Shown here: one piece after another, positions 1 to 8,887 of the stretch
Layout: each line of letters starts with the position of its first letter
How positions within the stretch are numbered: the first letter of the stretch is position 1
Source: Gemmobacter sp034519525
Lineage (GTDB): Bacteria; Pseudomonadota; Alphaproteobacteria; Rhodobacterales; Rhodobacteraceae
Direction of reading: 5' to 3'
Assembly (NCBI GenBank): GCA_034519525.1
Contig: JAXHOJ010000032.1
Location: forward strand, 35,648 to 99,647
DNA length: 64,000 nucleotides
Position numbers and translations under genes: made by a program
Notes under the pieces: model-generated
Database searches by the model: none
The model's input: only the letters and a program-made list of their open reading frames with translations
Told to the model about the DNA's origin: nothing

Positions 1-552
1 GCGGTTTCCGTGGTCTATGCCCTGCTGATCGGCATGTTTGTCTACCGCGAACTGAAACCGGCCGATCTGCCTGCAATCTTCCGCAGTTCAGTGGTTTCCA
101 CCGGCGCCATCATGCTCATCATCGGGGCAGCGGGGCTGTTCTCTTTCCTTGTCAGCCTGTCTGGCCTGCCCTCCACCATTGGCGACTGGGCGCAGGGCCG
201 GTTTGACAGCGCATGGCAGTTCCTGCTGTTCGTGAACGTGCTGCTGCTGTTCGTCGGCATGTTCGTCGAAACCTCGGCGGCCATTCTGGTGCTTGGCCCG
301 ATCCTGGCCCCCATCGCCATCGGCTATGGTGTCGATCCGGTGCATTTCGGGATCGTCATCATCGTCAACCTGGCCATGGGCATGATTACCCCGCCGCTTG
401 GGGTCAACCTCTTCGCCGCCGCCTCTGTCGCGGGGATCCCCGTGCAGCGCATGTTCCGCGCGCTGCTGGTGCCGGTGGGCACGGTGGTTCTGGCGCTGAT
501 GCTCATCACCTATGTCCCGCAGATCAGCCTTTTCCTGCGCGACGGCTGGTAA
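1..552 (+). CDS. TRAP transporter large permease, DctM family (3' part)
   Basis: C-terminal about 183 residues of the large membrane subunit of a tripartite ATP-independent periplasmic transporter; the gene starts before the window. Several hydrophobic segments are visible, and the loop with MGMITPPLGVNLF is typical of DctM near its C-terminus. The protein ends in a short tail at a TAA. The next gene starts 9 bases downstream with a good Shine-Dalgarno, so this permease is probably the uptake part of the dehydrogenase operon that follows. Family call is firm; substrate unknown. Confidence 0.9.
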   Translation, partial: AVSVVYALLIGMFVYRELKPADLPAIFRSSVVSTGAIMLIIGAAGLFSFLVSLSGLPSTIGDWAQGRFDSAWQFLLFVNVLLLFVGMFVETSAAILVLGPILAPIAIGYGVDPVHFGIVIIVNLAMGMITPPLGVNLFAAASVAGIPVQRMFRALLVPVGTVVLALMLITYVPQISLFLRDGW

Positions 553-561
553 GGAAAGCCG

Positions 562-1593
562 ATGCCAAGCCATAGCGACATCGAGCGCATTGCCCGCGCC
601 GCCCTGCAGCGCGCGGGCGTGCCCCCGGCGCAGGCGGCCCTGCAGACCGAACTGCTGCTGGAGGCCGAATTGCGCGGCACCGCATCCCACGGATTGCTGC
701 GTCTGCCCCGCGTGATCGAACGCATCACCAATGGCGTCACCGATCCGGTCGCCACCGGCCTGCACCATTGGGCAGGCGAGGCGCTGCTGCGCGTCGATGG
801 CGCGCAGGGGCTGGGCCCCGTTGTGGCGATGCAGGCGCTGGAAGCGGCGGCCGAACGCCTGCCCCGCATGGGCAGCGTGACCGTGGCGATCCGCAACTGC
901 GATCATCTGGGGATGCTTGCCTTCTACGCCGAAAAGATGGCCGCCCGCGGCATCGTCCTTCTGGGCTTCACGGTCAGCGAGGCGCAGGTCCATCCTTGGG
1001 GCGGGCGACGCGCCATGATCGGCACCAATCCGATTGCCATTGGTGTGCCCGCCGAGCCGCAGCCCTTCGTCGTCGATCTGGCCACCAGCGAGGTCTCGAT
1101 GGGGAAGATCCACGATCACGCAAATCGGGGCGTGCCGATCCCGCCGGGCTGGGCATTGGATGCCACGGGCGAACCCACCACTGATGCCACAGCCGCCAAG
1201 GCCGGGGCCATCGCGCCTTTCGGGGCCGCCAAGGGCTATGCGCTGGGCCTGGGCTTTGAACTGCTGGTTTCAGCGCTGTGCGCCTCGGCGCTGGGCCGCG
1301 ACGTGCGCGGCACGCTGGATTCCGATCAGCCCTGCAACAAGGGCGATGTCTTCATCCTGTTCAGCCCGCAAGATGGCATGGCGCAGCAGATCGGCGCCTG
1401 GCTGGATGTCCTGCGCCATTCCCCCCCGGCCGATCCGGCGCAGCCGGTCCGCATCCCCGGGGATCGCGCGCAGCAGACGCGCGCCCGGCGTGCCGGCGCT
1501 GAAATCGCCCTGCCCGCCGATATCTGGAACCAGATCCGCCGCCTGTCCGGCATTGCGGAACCTGCAGAAAAGGAGGCCGATCATGCGCCTTGA
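562..1593 (+). CDS. Ldh2/malate-lactate dehydrogenase family NAD(P) oxidoreductase
   Basis: 343 residues, normal length for the family that includes ureidoglycolate, sulfolactate and diketogulonate dehydrogenases, which oxidise a 2-hydroxyacid or reduce a 2-oxoacid. Visible marks are the N-terminal helical part with GTASHGLLRLPR (about residues 36-48), NCDHLG (about 112) and the central ATSEVSMGKI stretch. An AAGGAAAG ribosome site sits just before the ATG. The stop overlaps the start of the next gene by 11 bases, so the two are translationally linked. The exact substrate cannot be read from the sequence. Confidence 0.88.
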   Translation: MPSHSDIERIARAALQRAGVPPAQAALQTELLLEAELRGTASHGLLRLPRVIERITNGVTDPVATGLHHWAGEALLRVDGAQGLGPVVAMQALEAAAERLPRMGSVTVAIRNCDHLGMLAFYAEKMAARGIVLLGFTVSEAQVHPWGGRRAMIGTNPIAIGVPAEPQPFVVDLATSEVSMGKIHDHANRGVPIPPGWALDATGEPTTDATAAKAGAIAPFGAAKGYALGLGFELLVSALCASALGRDVRGTLDSDQPCNKGDVFILFSPQDGMAQQIGAWLDVLRHSPPADPAQPVRIPGDRAQQTRARRAGAEIALPADIWNQIRRLSGIAEPAEKEADHAP

Positions 1594-2803
1594 TTACGGG
1601 GTGCTTCGCGCGCCCACCCGAATCCTGTTTGGCCCCGGCCAGCGCGCCGCGCTGGGCCGCGTTGCCGCCGAACTGGGCCGCCGCGTGCTGGTCTGCACCG
1701 ACAGCCGCTTTGCCGCCACGCCCGAAATGGCCGCCATCCGCGAAGATCTGGCCATGCAGGGCCTTGAGGTCGCGGTGTTCGACCGGACCGAAGCCGAACT
1801 GCCGCTGGCCGGTATTCTGGAATGTGCCGCCGAATACCGCAGCTTCAATCCGGATGTGATCGTGGGGCTGGGCGGTGGCAGCTGCCTCGACATGGCGAAA
1901 CTGGTCAGCCTGCTGCTCAGCCATGATGGCCCGCTCAGCACATATTATGGTGAATTCAAGGTGCCCGGCCCGGTGCGCCCGATCATCGCCATTCCCACCA
2001 CCGCAGGCACCGGCAGCGAGGCCACGCCGGTGGCCGTGCTGGGCGATCCGGAACGCGCGATGAAAGTGGGCATCTCCAGCCCGCATCTGATCCCGCATAC
2101 CGCGATCTGCGACCTGGATCTGACGCTGACCTGCCCGCGCGGGCTGACGGCGATTTCCGGCGCCGATGCACTGGCCCATGCGGTGGAATGTTTCGCTGCC
2201 GTCGCCCGCCCGGGTGATCCACAACTGGCGCTGACCCGGGTGTTCGTCGGCAAGAACGCGCTGGGCGATGAACTCGGCCTCTCCGCCATCCGCCTGCTGT
2301 TCACCCATCTGGCCCGCGCGGTGGAGGATGGCCAGGATATCGCGGCGCGATCCGGTGTCATGCTGGGCGCCACCCTCGCGGGGCTGGCCTTCGGCAGCGG
2401 CGGCACGGCGGCCGCCCATGCGTTGCAATATCCGGTGGGCGCCGAAACCCACAGTGCCCATGGGCTGGGCGTGGGCATCCTGCTGCCCCATACCATTGAT
2501 TACAATCTGCCCGCCGCCGAAGCCGCCTATGCCGATATCGCCCGTGGCATCGGCGTTTCAGGTCCGGCAGACGGCGATGCCGCGGCCGCCGCCGCCTTTG
2601 CCGCCGCCTTGCGTACCCTTTTCGCGCAGATCGGCATCCCCGCCTCGATCACCGCTTTGGGGGTCGCCCCCGAAACGCTGGATCAGATGGCCGCGCTGGC
2701 AATGAGTGCCACCCGGCTTGTCGAAAACAACCCAAGGCCGCTCGATACTGCTGCCATGCGCAGCATCCTGGCCGCCGCGATGGAGACCCCGGCCCATGCC
2801 TAA
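1583..2803 (+). CDS. Iron-containing alcohol dehydrogenase
   Basis: 406 residues, group III metal-dependent alcohol dehydrogenase fold. The glycine-rich nucleotide site GLGGGSCLDMAK, the PTTAGTGSEAT segment and the metal-ligand helix DALAHAVECF are all present, with further histidines in AAAHALQYP and HSAHGLG. The C-terminus has the ENNPRPL motif common in 4-hydroxybutyrate and hydroxyacid-oxoacid transhydrogenase-like members. An AGGAGG lies upstream of the chosen ATG; a longer reading in the same frame lies inside the previous gene and was not used. With the semialdehyde dehydrogenase downstream, an alcohol to semialdehyde to acid sequence is likely (inference). Confidence 0.9.
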   Translation: MRLDYGVLRAPTRILFGPGQRAALGRVAAELGRRVLVCTDSRFAATPEMAAIREDLAMQGLEVAVFDRTEAELPLAGILECAAEYRSFNPDVIVGLGGGSCLDMAKLVSLLLSHDGPLSTYYGEFKVPGPVRPIIAIPTTAGTGSEATPVAVLGDPERAMKVGISSPHLIPHTAICDLDLTLTCPRGLTAISGADALAHAVECFAAVARPGDPQLALTRVFVGKNALGDELGLSAIRLLFTHLARAVEDGQDIAARSGVMLGATLAGLAFGSGGTAAAHALQYPVGAETHSAHGLGVGILLPHTIDYNLPAAEAAYADIARGIGVSGPADGDAAAAAAFAAALRTLFAQIGIPASITALGVAPETLDQMAALAMSATRLVENNPRPLDTAAMRSILAAAMETPAHA

Positions 2804-4250
2804 GGATATGACCCTGCAAAACCTTCCCACCGGCCTGTTCATTGGCGGCGCCTGGCGTTCCGGCAGCCGCCCCGGCCTGATCCCGGTCAGCAACCCGTCG
2901 GATGGCAGCGTGATTGCCGAAGTCGCTGATGCCGATGAATCGGATGCCCGCGCGGCTGTCGATGCCGCATCCGCCGCTGCCAAAGGCTGGGCCGCCACCC
3001 CGCCGCGCGAAAGATCCGAAATCCTGCGCCGCTGCTGGGAGCTGATGCGCCGCGATGCCGAAGCGCTGGCCCGGCTCATCAGCCTGGAAAACGGCAAGGC
3101 GCTGAAGGATGCCCGGGGCGAGGTGGCCTATGCCGCCGAATTCTTCCGCTGGTTCGCCGAAGAGGCCGTGCGCGGTGCAGGCGATTTCGGCCTGGCGCCT
3201 TCGGGGGCGAACCGCATCCTTGTCACCTATCAGCCCATTGGCGTGTCGCTGCTCATCACGCCATGGAACTTTCCCGCCGCCATGGCCACCCGCAAGATCG
3301 CACCGGCTCTGGCGGCAGGCTGCACCTGCATCCTGAAACCGGCCACCGAAACCCCGCTGACCGCGCTGGCCGTCGCCGCGCTGCTGGCCGAGGCCGGGGT
3401 GCCTGCGGGCGTGGTGAACGTGCTGACCACCAGCACCACCGCCAAGGTGGTGAACACGATCCTCGATGATCCGCGTGTGCGCAAGGTGTCCTTCACCGGA
3501 TCAACCGAGGTGGGCCGCGTGCTGCTGCGCAAGGCGGCGGATCAGGTCATCCATTCCTCGATGGAACTGGGCGGCAATGCGCCTTTCCTCGTGTTCGAGG
3601 ATGCCGATCTGGATCGCGCGCTGGACGGGCTGATGGTCGCCAAGATGCGCAACGGCGGCGAGGCCTGCACGGCGGCAAACCGCATCTATGTGCAGCGCGG
3701 CATTGCCGAAACCTTTGCCGCAAGGCTGGCCGAACGCATGGCCGCGCTGCGCGTCGGCCCGGGGGTGGACGAGACCACCGATTGCGGCCCGCTGGTCAAT
3801 GCGGGCGCGGTGAACAAGGTGGCCGAACTGGTGGAGGATGCCGTGTCGCGCGGCGCAAAGGTGCTGTGCGGCGGCACACGCGGCAGCGGGCCGGGGCATT
3901 TCTACCCGCCCACCGTGCTGGCCGATGTGCCCGATGATGCCATCATCCGCCGGGAAGAGATCTTTGGCCCCGTCGCGCCGATCTTTGTCTTCGACACCGA
4001 GGCAGAGGCGATCACCCGCGCCAATGATACCGAATACGGGCTGGTCGCCTATCTCTTCACCCGCGATCTGGCCCGCGGCCTGCGCGTGTCCGAGGCGCTG
4101 GAGGCCGGGATGGTGGCGCTGAACCGGGGCCTCGTTTCCGATCCGGCGGCGCCATTCGGCGGGGTCAAGCAATCCGGGCTCGGGCGCGAAGGCGCGCATC
4201 ACGGGATGCTGGAATTCATGGAAGCCAAATACATCGCCACCGATTGGTGA
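2796..4250 (+). CDS. NAD(P)-dependent succinate-semialdehyde dehydrogenase-like ALDH
   Basis: 484 residues, GabD-type aldehyde dehydrogenase. The cofactor and catalytic landmarks are intact: PWNFP, FTGSTEVGR, the general-base glutamate in ELGGNAP and the nucleophile cysteine in GGEACTAANR. The C-terminal PFGGVKQSGLGREG is also standard. The start overlaps the stop of the Fe-alcohol dehydrogenase by 8 bases; a second ATG lies 12 bases later. Being coupled to that gene, it probably oxidises the aldehyde that gene makes. Whether the real substrate is succinate semialdehyde or another C3-C5 semialdehyde is open. Confidence 0.88.
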   Translation: MPKDMTLQNLPTGLFIGGAWRSGSRPGLIPVSNPSDGSVIAEVADADESDARAAVDAASAAAKGWAATPPRERSEILRRCWELMRRDAEALARLISLENGKALKDARGEVAYAAEFFRWFAEEAVRGAGDFGLAPSGANRILVTYQPIGVSLLITPWNFPAAMATRKIAPALAAGCTCILKPATETPLTALAVAALLAEAGVPAGVVNVLTTSTTAKVVNTILDDPRVRKVSFTGSTEVGRVLLRKAADQVIHSSMELGGNAPFLVFEDADLDRALDGLMVAKMRNGGEACTAANRIYVQRGIAETFAARLAERMAALRVGPGVDETTDCGPLVNAGAVNKVAELVEDAVSRGAKVLCGGTRGSGPGHFYPPTVLADVPDDAIIRREEIFGPVAPIFVFDTEAEAITRANDTEYGLVAYLFTRDLARGLRVSEALEAGMVALNRGLVSDPAAPFGGVKQSGLGREGAHHGMLEFMEAKYIATDW

Positions 4251-4264
4251 TGCAGGAGAAGATG

Positions 4265-5350
4265 ATGAAACGCTACACAATCGCCACCATCGAAGGCGAC
4301 GGCATCGGCCCCGAAGTCACGCAGGCCACGCTGCAGGTGCTGCGCGCGGCGGTAGGTGACGACCTGCTGGAGTTCCAGATGCTGCCCGGCGGCGCGGGTC
4401 ACTACCAGAAGACCGGCCAGGTTCTGCCCGAAGACACGTTCGCCGCCTGCCGCGATGCCGATGCCATCCTGCACGGCGCGGCGGGCCTGCCCGGCGTGGT
4501 TTACCCCGATGGCACCGAAGTCGGCAATGACCTGCATCTGCGGCTCCGCTTCCGTCTGGATCTTTACGCCAATGTCCGCCCGGTGAAACTGTTGCCCGGC
4601 GTGGTCTCGCCCCTGCGCGGCTTCGATGGCGGCGGCATTGATTATGTGATCGTGCGCGAAAACACCGAAGGGCTTTATGCCAGCCGGGGGGCAGGCGTGC
4701 TGCTGCGCGGCGAAATGGCTTCCGACAGCCTGGTGATTACCCGCAAGGGCACCGAGCGCGTGGCTGAATTCGCCTTCCGTCTGGCAGAATCGCGCAACGG
4801 CGCCCTGCGGGACGGCAAGCGCCGTGTCACCGTCTGCGACAAGGCCAATATCCTGCGCAGCTATGCCTTTTTCCGCGCCATCTGTGACGAGGTTCACACC
4901 CGCCACCCGACGGTCGAGATCGACTATGCCTATGCCGATGCGATCACCGTTCACATGGTGAAACGGCCGGATTTCTATGATGTGATCGTGGCCGAAAACA
5001 TGTTCGGTGACATCATCTCCGATCTGGGCGCGGCGACGGCAGGCGGCATGGGCATTTCACCCTCGGGCGAGATCGGCGATGACCACGCATTGTTCCAGGG
5101 CGCGCATGGCTCTGCCCCCGATATTGCCGGGCTGGATGCGGCCAGCCCGATTGCCACGGTTCTGTCTGGCGTGATGATGCTGCGCTGGCTGGGTGACCGG
5201 CATGGCGATGCCCGGCTGCACGACGCCGCGGCGCGGGTTGAACAGGCGGTGGAAACCGTTCTGGCCGAACGCATCGCCGTGCCGCAGGATCTGGGCGGCA
5301 CGGCCCGCTGCAGCGAAGTGGCCGATGCCCTGTGCCGCGTTCTGGCCTGA
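4265..5350 (+). CDS. Isocitrate/isopropylmalate dehydrogenase family (TtuC/D-malate-like)
   Basis: 361 residues. Recognised by the N-terminal IEGDGIGPEV, VRENTEGLYA, the catalytic YAYADAITVHMV region and the metal-binding AENMFGDIISDLGAA. The family oxidatively decarboxylates 2-hydroxy diacids (isocitrate, isopropylmalate, D-malate, tartrate). Outside leucine or TCA gene contexts, such copies are usually tartrate or D-malate dehydrogenases, which fits its place among other dehydrogenases. AGGAG lies 8 bases before the chosen ATG; an ATG one codon upstream is also possible. Confidence 0.85.
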   Translation: MKRYTIATIEGDGIGPEVTQATLQVLRAAVGDDLLEFQMLPGGAGHYQKTGQVLPEDTFAACRDADAILHGAAGLPGVVYPDGTEVGNDLHLRLRFRLDLYANVRPVKLLPGVVSPLRGFDGGGIDYVIVRENTEGLYASRGAGVLLRGEMASDSLVITRKGTERVAEFAFRLAESRNGALRDGKRRVTVCDKANILRSYAFFRAICDEVHTRHPTVEIDYAYADAITVHMVKRPDFYDVIVAENMFGDIISDLGAATAGGMGISPSGEIGDDHALFQGAHGSAPDIAGLDAASPIATVLSGVMMLRWLGDRHGDARLHDAAARVEQAVETVLAERIAVPQDLGGTARCSEVADALCRVLA

Positions 5351-5360
5351 GGAGGCAATG

Positions 5361-6233
5361 ATGACCAAACCGAAGGTAGGCATGGTGGGCGTGGGCCTGA
5401 TGGGCCATGGCATCGCCCGCAATATCGTGACCAAGGGCTGGCCGCTGGGCTATCTGCGCCATCCCGGCAACCAGCCGACAGACGATCTGGATGCCGCAGG
5501 CGCGCAGGGCTGGGATAGTGCCGCCGAAATGGCGGCGGCCTGCGATGTGGTTCTGCTCTGCGTCACCGGCACCCCGCAGGTCGAAGATGTGCTGCTGGGC
5601 ACGGGCGGTGTGCTGGCGGCGCTGCGACCCGGCACCGTGATCGTGGATTGTTCGACCGCGATCCCCGAATCCACCATCGCGCTGGCAGCAAAGGTCGCGG
5701 CGGCAGGCGGGCGCTTCGTCGATGCCGCCATGACCCGCACCCCGAAAGAAGCGGCAGAGGGGCGGCTGAACCTGCTGATCGGCGGTCATGATGATACGGT
5801 GGCCGAGCTGACACCGCTGCTGGAATCGTTTTCGGAAAACCGCTTTCACGCAGGCCCGCCCGGCGCCGGGCACCGTCTGAAACTGCTGCACAACTTTGTC
5901 TCGCTGGGCACGGTCACGCTGATATCCGAAGCGGCGGCCTGTGCACGCCGGGCGGGCATCGCGGATTCGGTTCTGGTGGATTGCCTGCGGCGCGGTGGCG
6001 GCCATGGCGCGGCGCTGGACAGGCTCGCCCCCTATCTGCTGGAGGGGGAAACGGCGCAGATGCGGTTCACGGTCAACAACGGGCTGAAGGATCTGACCTA
6101 TTACAACCACATGGCCGCAGAGGTGCAGACCTCTCATGCCATTGCAGAGGCGGTGCGCCAGACCATGGCCCGATTGTCAGAAGCGGGCCATGGCGAGGCG
6201 ATGCTGCCCGAACAGGTGGCCTATATTCCCTGA
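5361..6233 (+). CDS. NAD(P)-dependent beta-hydroxyacid dehydrogenase (HIBADH family)
   Basis: 290 residues, 3-hydroxyisobutyrate dehydrogenase-like. The Rossmann motif GVGLMGHGIARN is at the N-terminus, a substrate-binding DCSTAIPEST-like loop is in the middle, and the catalytic lysine is in HRLKLLHNFVSLG. Relatives include tartronate semialdehyde, GHB and sulfolactaldehyde reductases. GGAGG is 5 bases before this ATG; another ATG directly upstream is too close to it. Last gene of the TRAP-dehydrogenase operon, followed by a convergent terminator hairpin. Confidence 0.87.
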   Translation: MTKPKVGMVGVGLMGHGIARNIVTKGWPLGYLRHPGNQPTDDLDAAGAQGWDSAAEMAAACDVVLLCVTGTPQVEDVLLGTGGVLAALRPGTVIVDCSTAIPESTIALAAKVAAAGGRFVDAAMTRTPKEAAEGRLNLLIGGHDDTVAELTPLLESFSENRFHAGPPGAGHRLKLLHNFVSLGTVTLISEAAACARRAGIADSVLVDCLRRGGGHGAALDRLAPYLLEGETAQMRFTVNNGLKDLTYYNHMAAEVQTSHAIAEAVRQTMARLSEAGHGEAMLPEQVAYIP

Positions 6234-6246
6234 TCCGTCAGGCAAA

Positions 6247-6272
6247 GGGCGGGGGGCGCAGGCCTCCCGCCC
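6247..6272. terminator. Hairpin between convergent genes
   Basis: GGGCGGG and CCCGCCC arms separated by 12 bases, lying between the stop of the hydroxyacid dehydrogenase and the stop of the convergent desaturase gene. There is no clear U-tract on either strand. Probably a shared terminator. Confidence 0.5.
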
Positions 6273-6278
6273 ATAGCG

Positions 6279-7307
6279 TCAGCTGACACCATAACGCGCG
6301 CGCGCTTCGGCAAAAGACATCAGCTTGCCCTGCGCCTCGTCCCACAGGTGCAGCTTCACGGTGGCCAGGCTTTCGCGGATCGTCAGGCGCTGCGCTTCGG
6401 CCAGCTCGCGGTGTTCGCGGATCACCTCTGTCAGCCGATAGAACGGGATGCGCGAATACAGGTGGTGCACATGGTGGATGCCGATATTCCCCGACAGCCA
6501 GCGCAGCGGCTGCGGCAGAACGTAATGCGAGCTGCCCTCCAGCGCGGCATCATGCAGCTGCCATTCCTCGCCCTTGGACCAGTGGGTTTCCTCGAACTGG
6601 TGCTGCACATAGAACAGCCACACGCCGATGGTGGCCGCAATCACCGAGGTCGGCAGAAACACCAGCAGCACCGGCAGCAGCCCGCCAAACCACACGATCA
6701 GCCCCAGCGCGATGCCGATCATCGCATTGGTGCCCATGGCAGAGGTCCAGTAGCGCCAGCCCGCATTCATCAGCCCAAGCGGCAGGCGGTTCTGCAGGAT
6801 GAACAGATAGCTGGGCCCCAGCACGAACAGCACAAGCGGATGCCGGTAGAGCCTGTACATGAACCGGCCAAAGGGCGAACGGGCGCGGTATTCTTCCAGC
6901 GTCAGGGTCAGCACATCACCGATGCCCCGCTTGTCCAGATTGCCGTGATGGGCATGGTGGATGGAATGGGTCCGCCGCCAGACCGCATAGGGGGTCAGCG
7001 TCAGAACGCCCAGCACCCGGCCGACCCAATCCTGCGCCACCCGGTTCTTCAGAAACGAACCATGGCCGCAATCGTGCTGGATGATGAAGATCCGCACCAG
7101 AAACGCGCCGTTCAGCATCGCCAGAAACAGCGCCAGCCAGGGGCTGACGGAAATCGCCATCCAGGCCAGAACCCAGAGCGCGAAAAACGGCACCAGCGTC
7201 GCTGCCAGTTCAAACAGGCTGCGGCGGGTCGAAGGTTCGCGGTACTTTGCAAGAACGCTAAGCCAGTCGCGGGCAGAGCGGGGGGAGGGAGTCTTGTCGT
7301 GCATCAA
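6279..7307 (-). CDS. Fatty acid desaturase, membrane di-iron
   Basis: 342 residues. The three histidine clusters that hold the di-iron centre are present: HDCGH (78-82), HSIHH (114-118) and HHVHH near residue 285, with hydrophobic helices between them. This pattern matches bacterial omega-6/delta-12-type acyl-lipid desaturases, which add a double bond to membrane fatty acids using oxygen. The gene stands alone. Position specificity cannot be told from the sequence. Confidence 0.92.
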   Translation of the reverse strand: MMHDKTPSPRSARDWLSVLAKYREPSTRRSLFELAATLVPFFALWVLAWMAISVSPWLALFLAMLNGAFLVRIFIIQHDCGHGSFLKNRVAQDWVGRVLGVLTLTPYAVWRRTHSIHHAHHGNLDKRGIGDVLTLTLEEYRARSPFGRFMYRLYRHPLVLFVLGPSYLFILQNRLPLGLMNAGWRYWTSAMGTNAMIGIALGLIVWFGGLLPVLLVFLPTSVIAATIGVWLFYVQHQFEETHWSKGEEWQLHDAALEGSSHYVLPQPLRWLSGNIGIHHVHHLYSRIPFYRLTEVIREHRELAEAQRLTIRESLATVKLHLWDEAQGKLMSFAEARARYGVS

Positions 7308-7566
7308 AGCCTGTTCAGTCTTGGCCGGGCATATCCGGCGCTTGGGGTCGTGCCTTGGCAGGAAACCACAACACAGGCGGTCTATTCAGGCTCTTTGGGG
7401 TTAGGCCGTGTCGCGCAGATTTTCAACTGCCTTGATGCCGCATCGGCAGTTTCCGCCGACAGTATTTGTGCTTTTTGGCAAAGGCGGCACCGGATGGCCA
7501 TTCCAGACCCGGGCAGGTTGTGTAACAGCCTCTGATCCGCTGGCCTGCAAGGCAAAGATGCAGGCC
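7308..7566. other. Intergenic region upstream of the desaturase
   Basis: About 260 bases between the desaturase start and the rhaI terminator hairpin. I see no convincing ORF, RNA gene or strong palindrome. It should hold the desaturase promoter. Confidence 0.5.
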
Positions 7567-7598
7567 CGCCCTGCCGGAATCTGCATCCCGGCAGGGCG
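7567..7598 (-). terminator. rhaDI terminator hairpin
   Basis: Perfect 11-base stem CGCCCTGCCGG / CCGGCAGGGCG with a 10-base loop, starting 9 bases past the rhaI stop on the minus strand. There is no U-tract, so strength is uncertain. Confidence 0.6.
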
Positions 7599-7607
7599 AT
7601 GGCTGGC

Positions 7608-8886
7608 TTAGACGATGCCGCCACCGGCGCCCGAAACCCGTGGGCGCACCGCCGATACCGCCGCGCGATAGCCGCTGGCGCGATAGGTCGCCACCGGATC
7701 GACAGCCCCGCCCTTGCGCAGCCGCGCCATGGCCAGAACCGGCTCCACATCCATACGAAACGCGGCGCGCAGGGTGGCCGAGGCCATCAGCGCGTCATTT
7801 TCCGCCTGATACCCGGCCAGTGCCACCCGATCCACCAGGCTGGCCTGCACGAAGGCGCGCTGAATCTCCATCGCGGAAATCATCAGGCTTTCGATGGGAT
7901 CGGTCACGTTGTGGCTCTGGTCGATCATATGCGCCAGATCAAGGCCGGGGGTATCTTCCAGCTCTACCAGCTCGTTGAACACCAGGAACAGCCGGTAGGG
8001 CTCGATCGTGCCGGCATCCAGGTCATCGTCGCCATATTTGCTGTCGTTGAAGTGAAAGCCGCCCAGCTTGCCCGCCCGCACCAGCCGCGCCACGATCATT
8101 TCGATGTTCACATTCGGCGCATGGTGTCCCAGATCGACCAGGCATTGCGCCTTCGGCCCCAGCTCTTGCGCCGTCAGCAGGTTGGTGCCCCAATCCTGCA
8201 CCACTGTCGAATAAAAGGCCGGCTCATACATCTTGTGTTCGCTGAAGATCCGCCAATCCGCAGGCAGCCCGGCATAGATCGCCTTCATGCTGTCCAGATA
8301 GCGGTCGAACTGCTTCGAAAGTGAGGTCTGGCCGGGAAAGTTCGACGCCGTCGCCAATCCACACCGTCAGCGCCTTCGATCCCAGTTTCGCGCCGATCTC
8401 GATACATTCCAGATTATGCGCCACCGCCTGCGCCCGGGTGGCCGCATCGGTATGCGACAGTGACCCGAACTTGTAGCTCTGCGCCTGATCCGGCTGATCC
8501 TGAAAGGTGTTGGAATTCATCGCATCAAAACCCAGCCCGTGCTCTTCGGCCTTGGCCAGCAGATCGGCCGGATCGGCCTTGTCCCACGGGATATGCAGCG
8601 ACACCTTGGGGGTGGCCTGCGTCAGCCCGTGGATCACCCCGCAATCATCCAGCTTGTCAAAGATATGCCGGGGCTCGCCCATGCCGGGAAAGCGGGCAAA
8701 GCGGGTGCCCCCCGTTCCCGTGCCCCAGCTGGGCACCGCCACGCCAAAATCCATGGCGCGGGCGGTCAGCGCTTCTATATCCACGCCGCTGCGCGCCAGT
8801 TTCGCGCCAAGCGCGTCATAATCGGCCTGCAGGGCGGCGCTGCGGCGGTCATTTTCCGCCGCGATGGTGGTTTTGCTGATCATCAT
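7608..8886 (-). pseudogene. rhaI: L-rhamnose isomerase RhaI (one +1 frameshift)
   Basis: Converts L-rhamnose to L-rhamnulose. The upstream half ends in WIGDG and the downstream half starts with SNFPGQTS, a junction characteristic of the Pseudomonas stutzeri/Rhizobium-type RhaI. The break is one extra base near 8345-8349, where the glycine codon reads GGC plus G (GGC or GGG, both Gly). Removing it gives about 425 residues, as expected. The start overlaps the rhaD stop region, and a second ATG follows directly. I expect the gene to be intact in the organism. Confidence 0.88.
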
Positions 8887-8887
8887 C

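Noticed and set aside
1034..1582. Longer N-terminus for the first Fe-alcohol dehydrogenase
   Set aside because: The extra 183 codons overlap the intact Ldh2-type gene in another frame; family similarity and a good ribosome site start at 1583.
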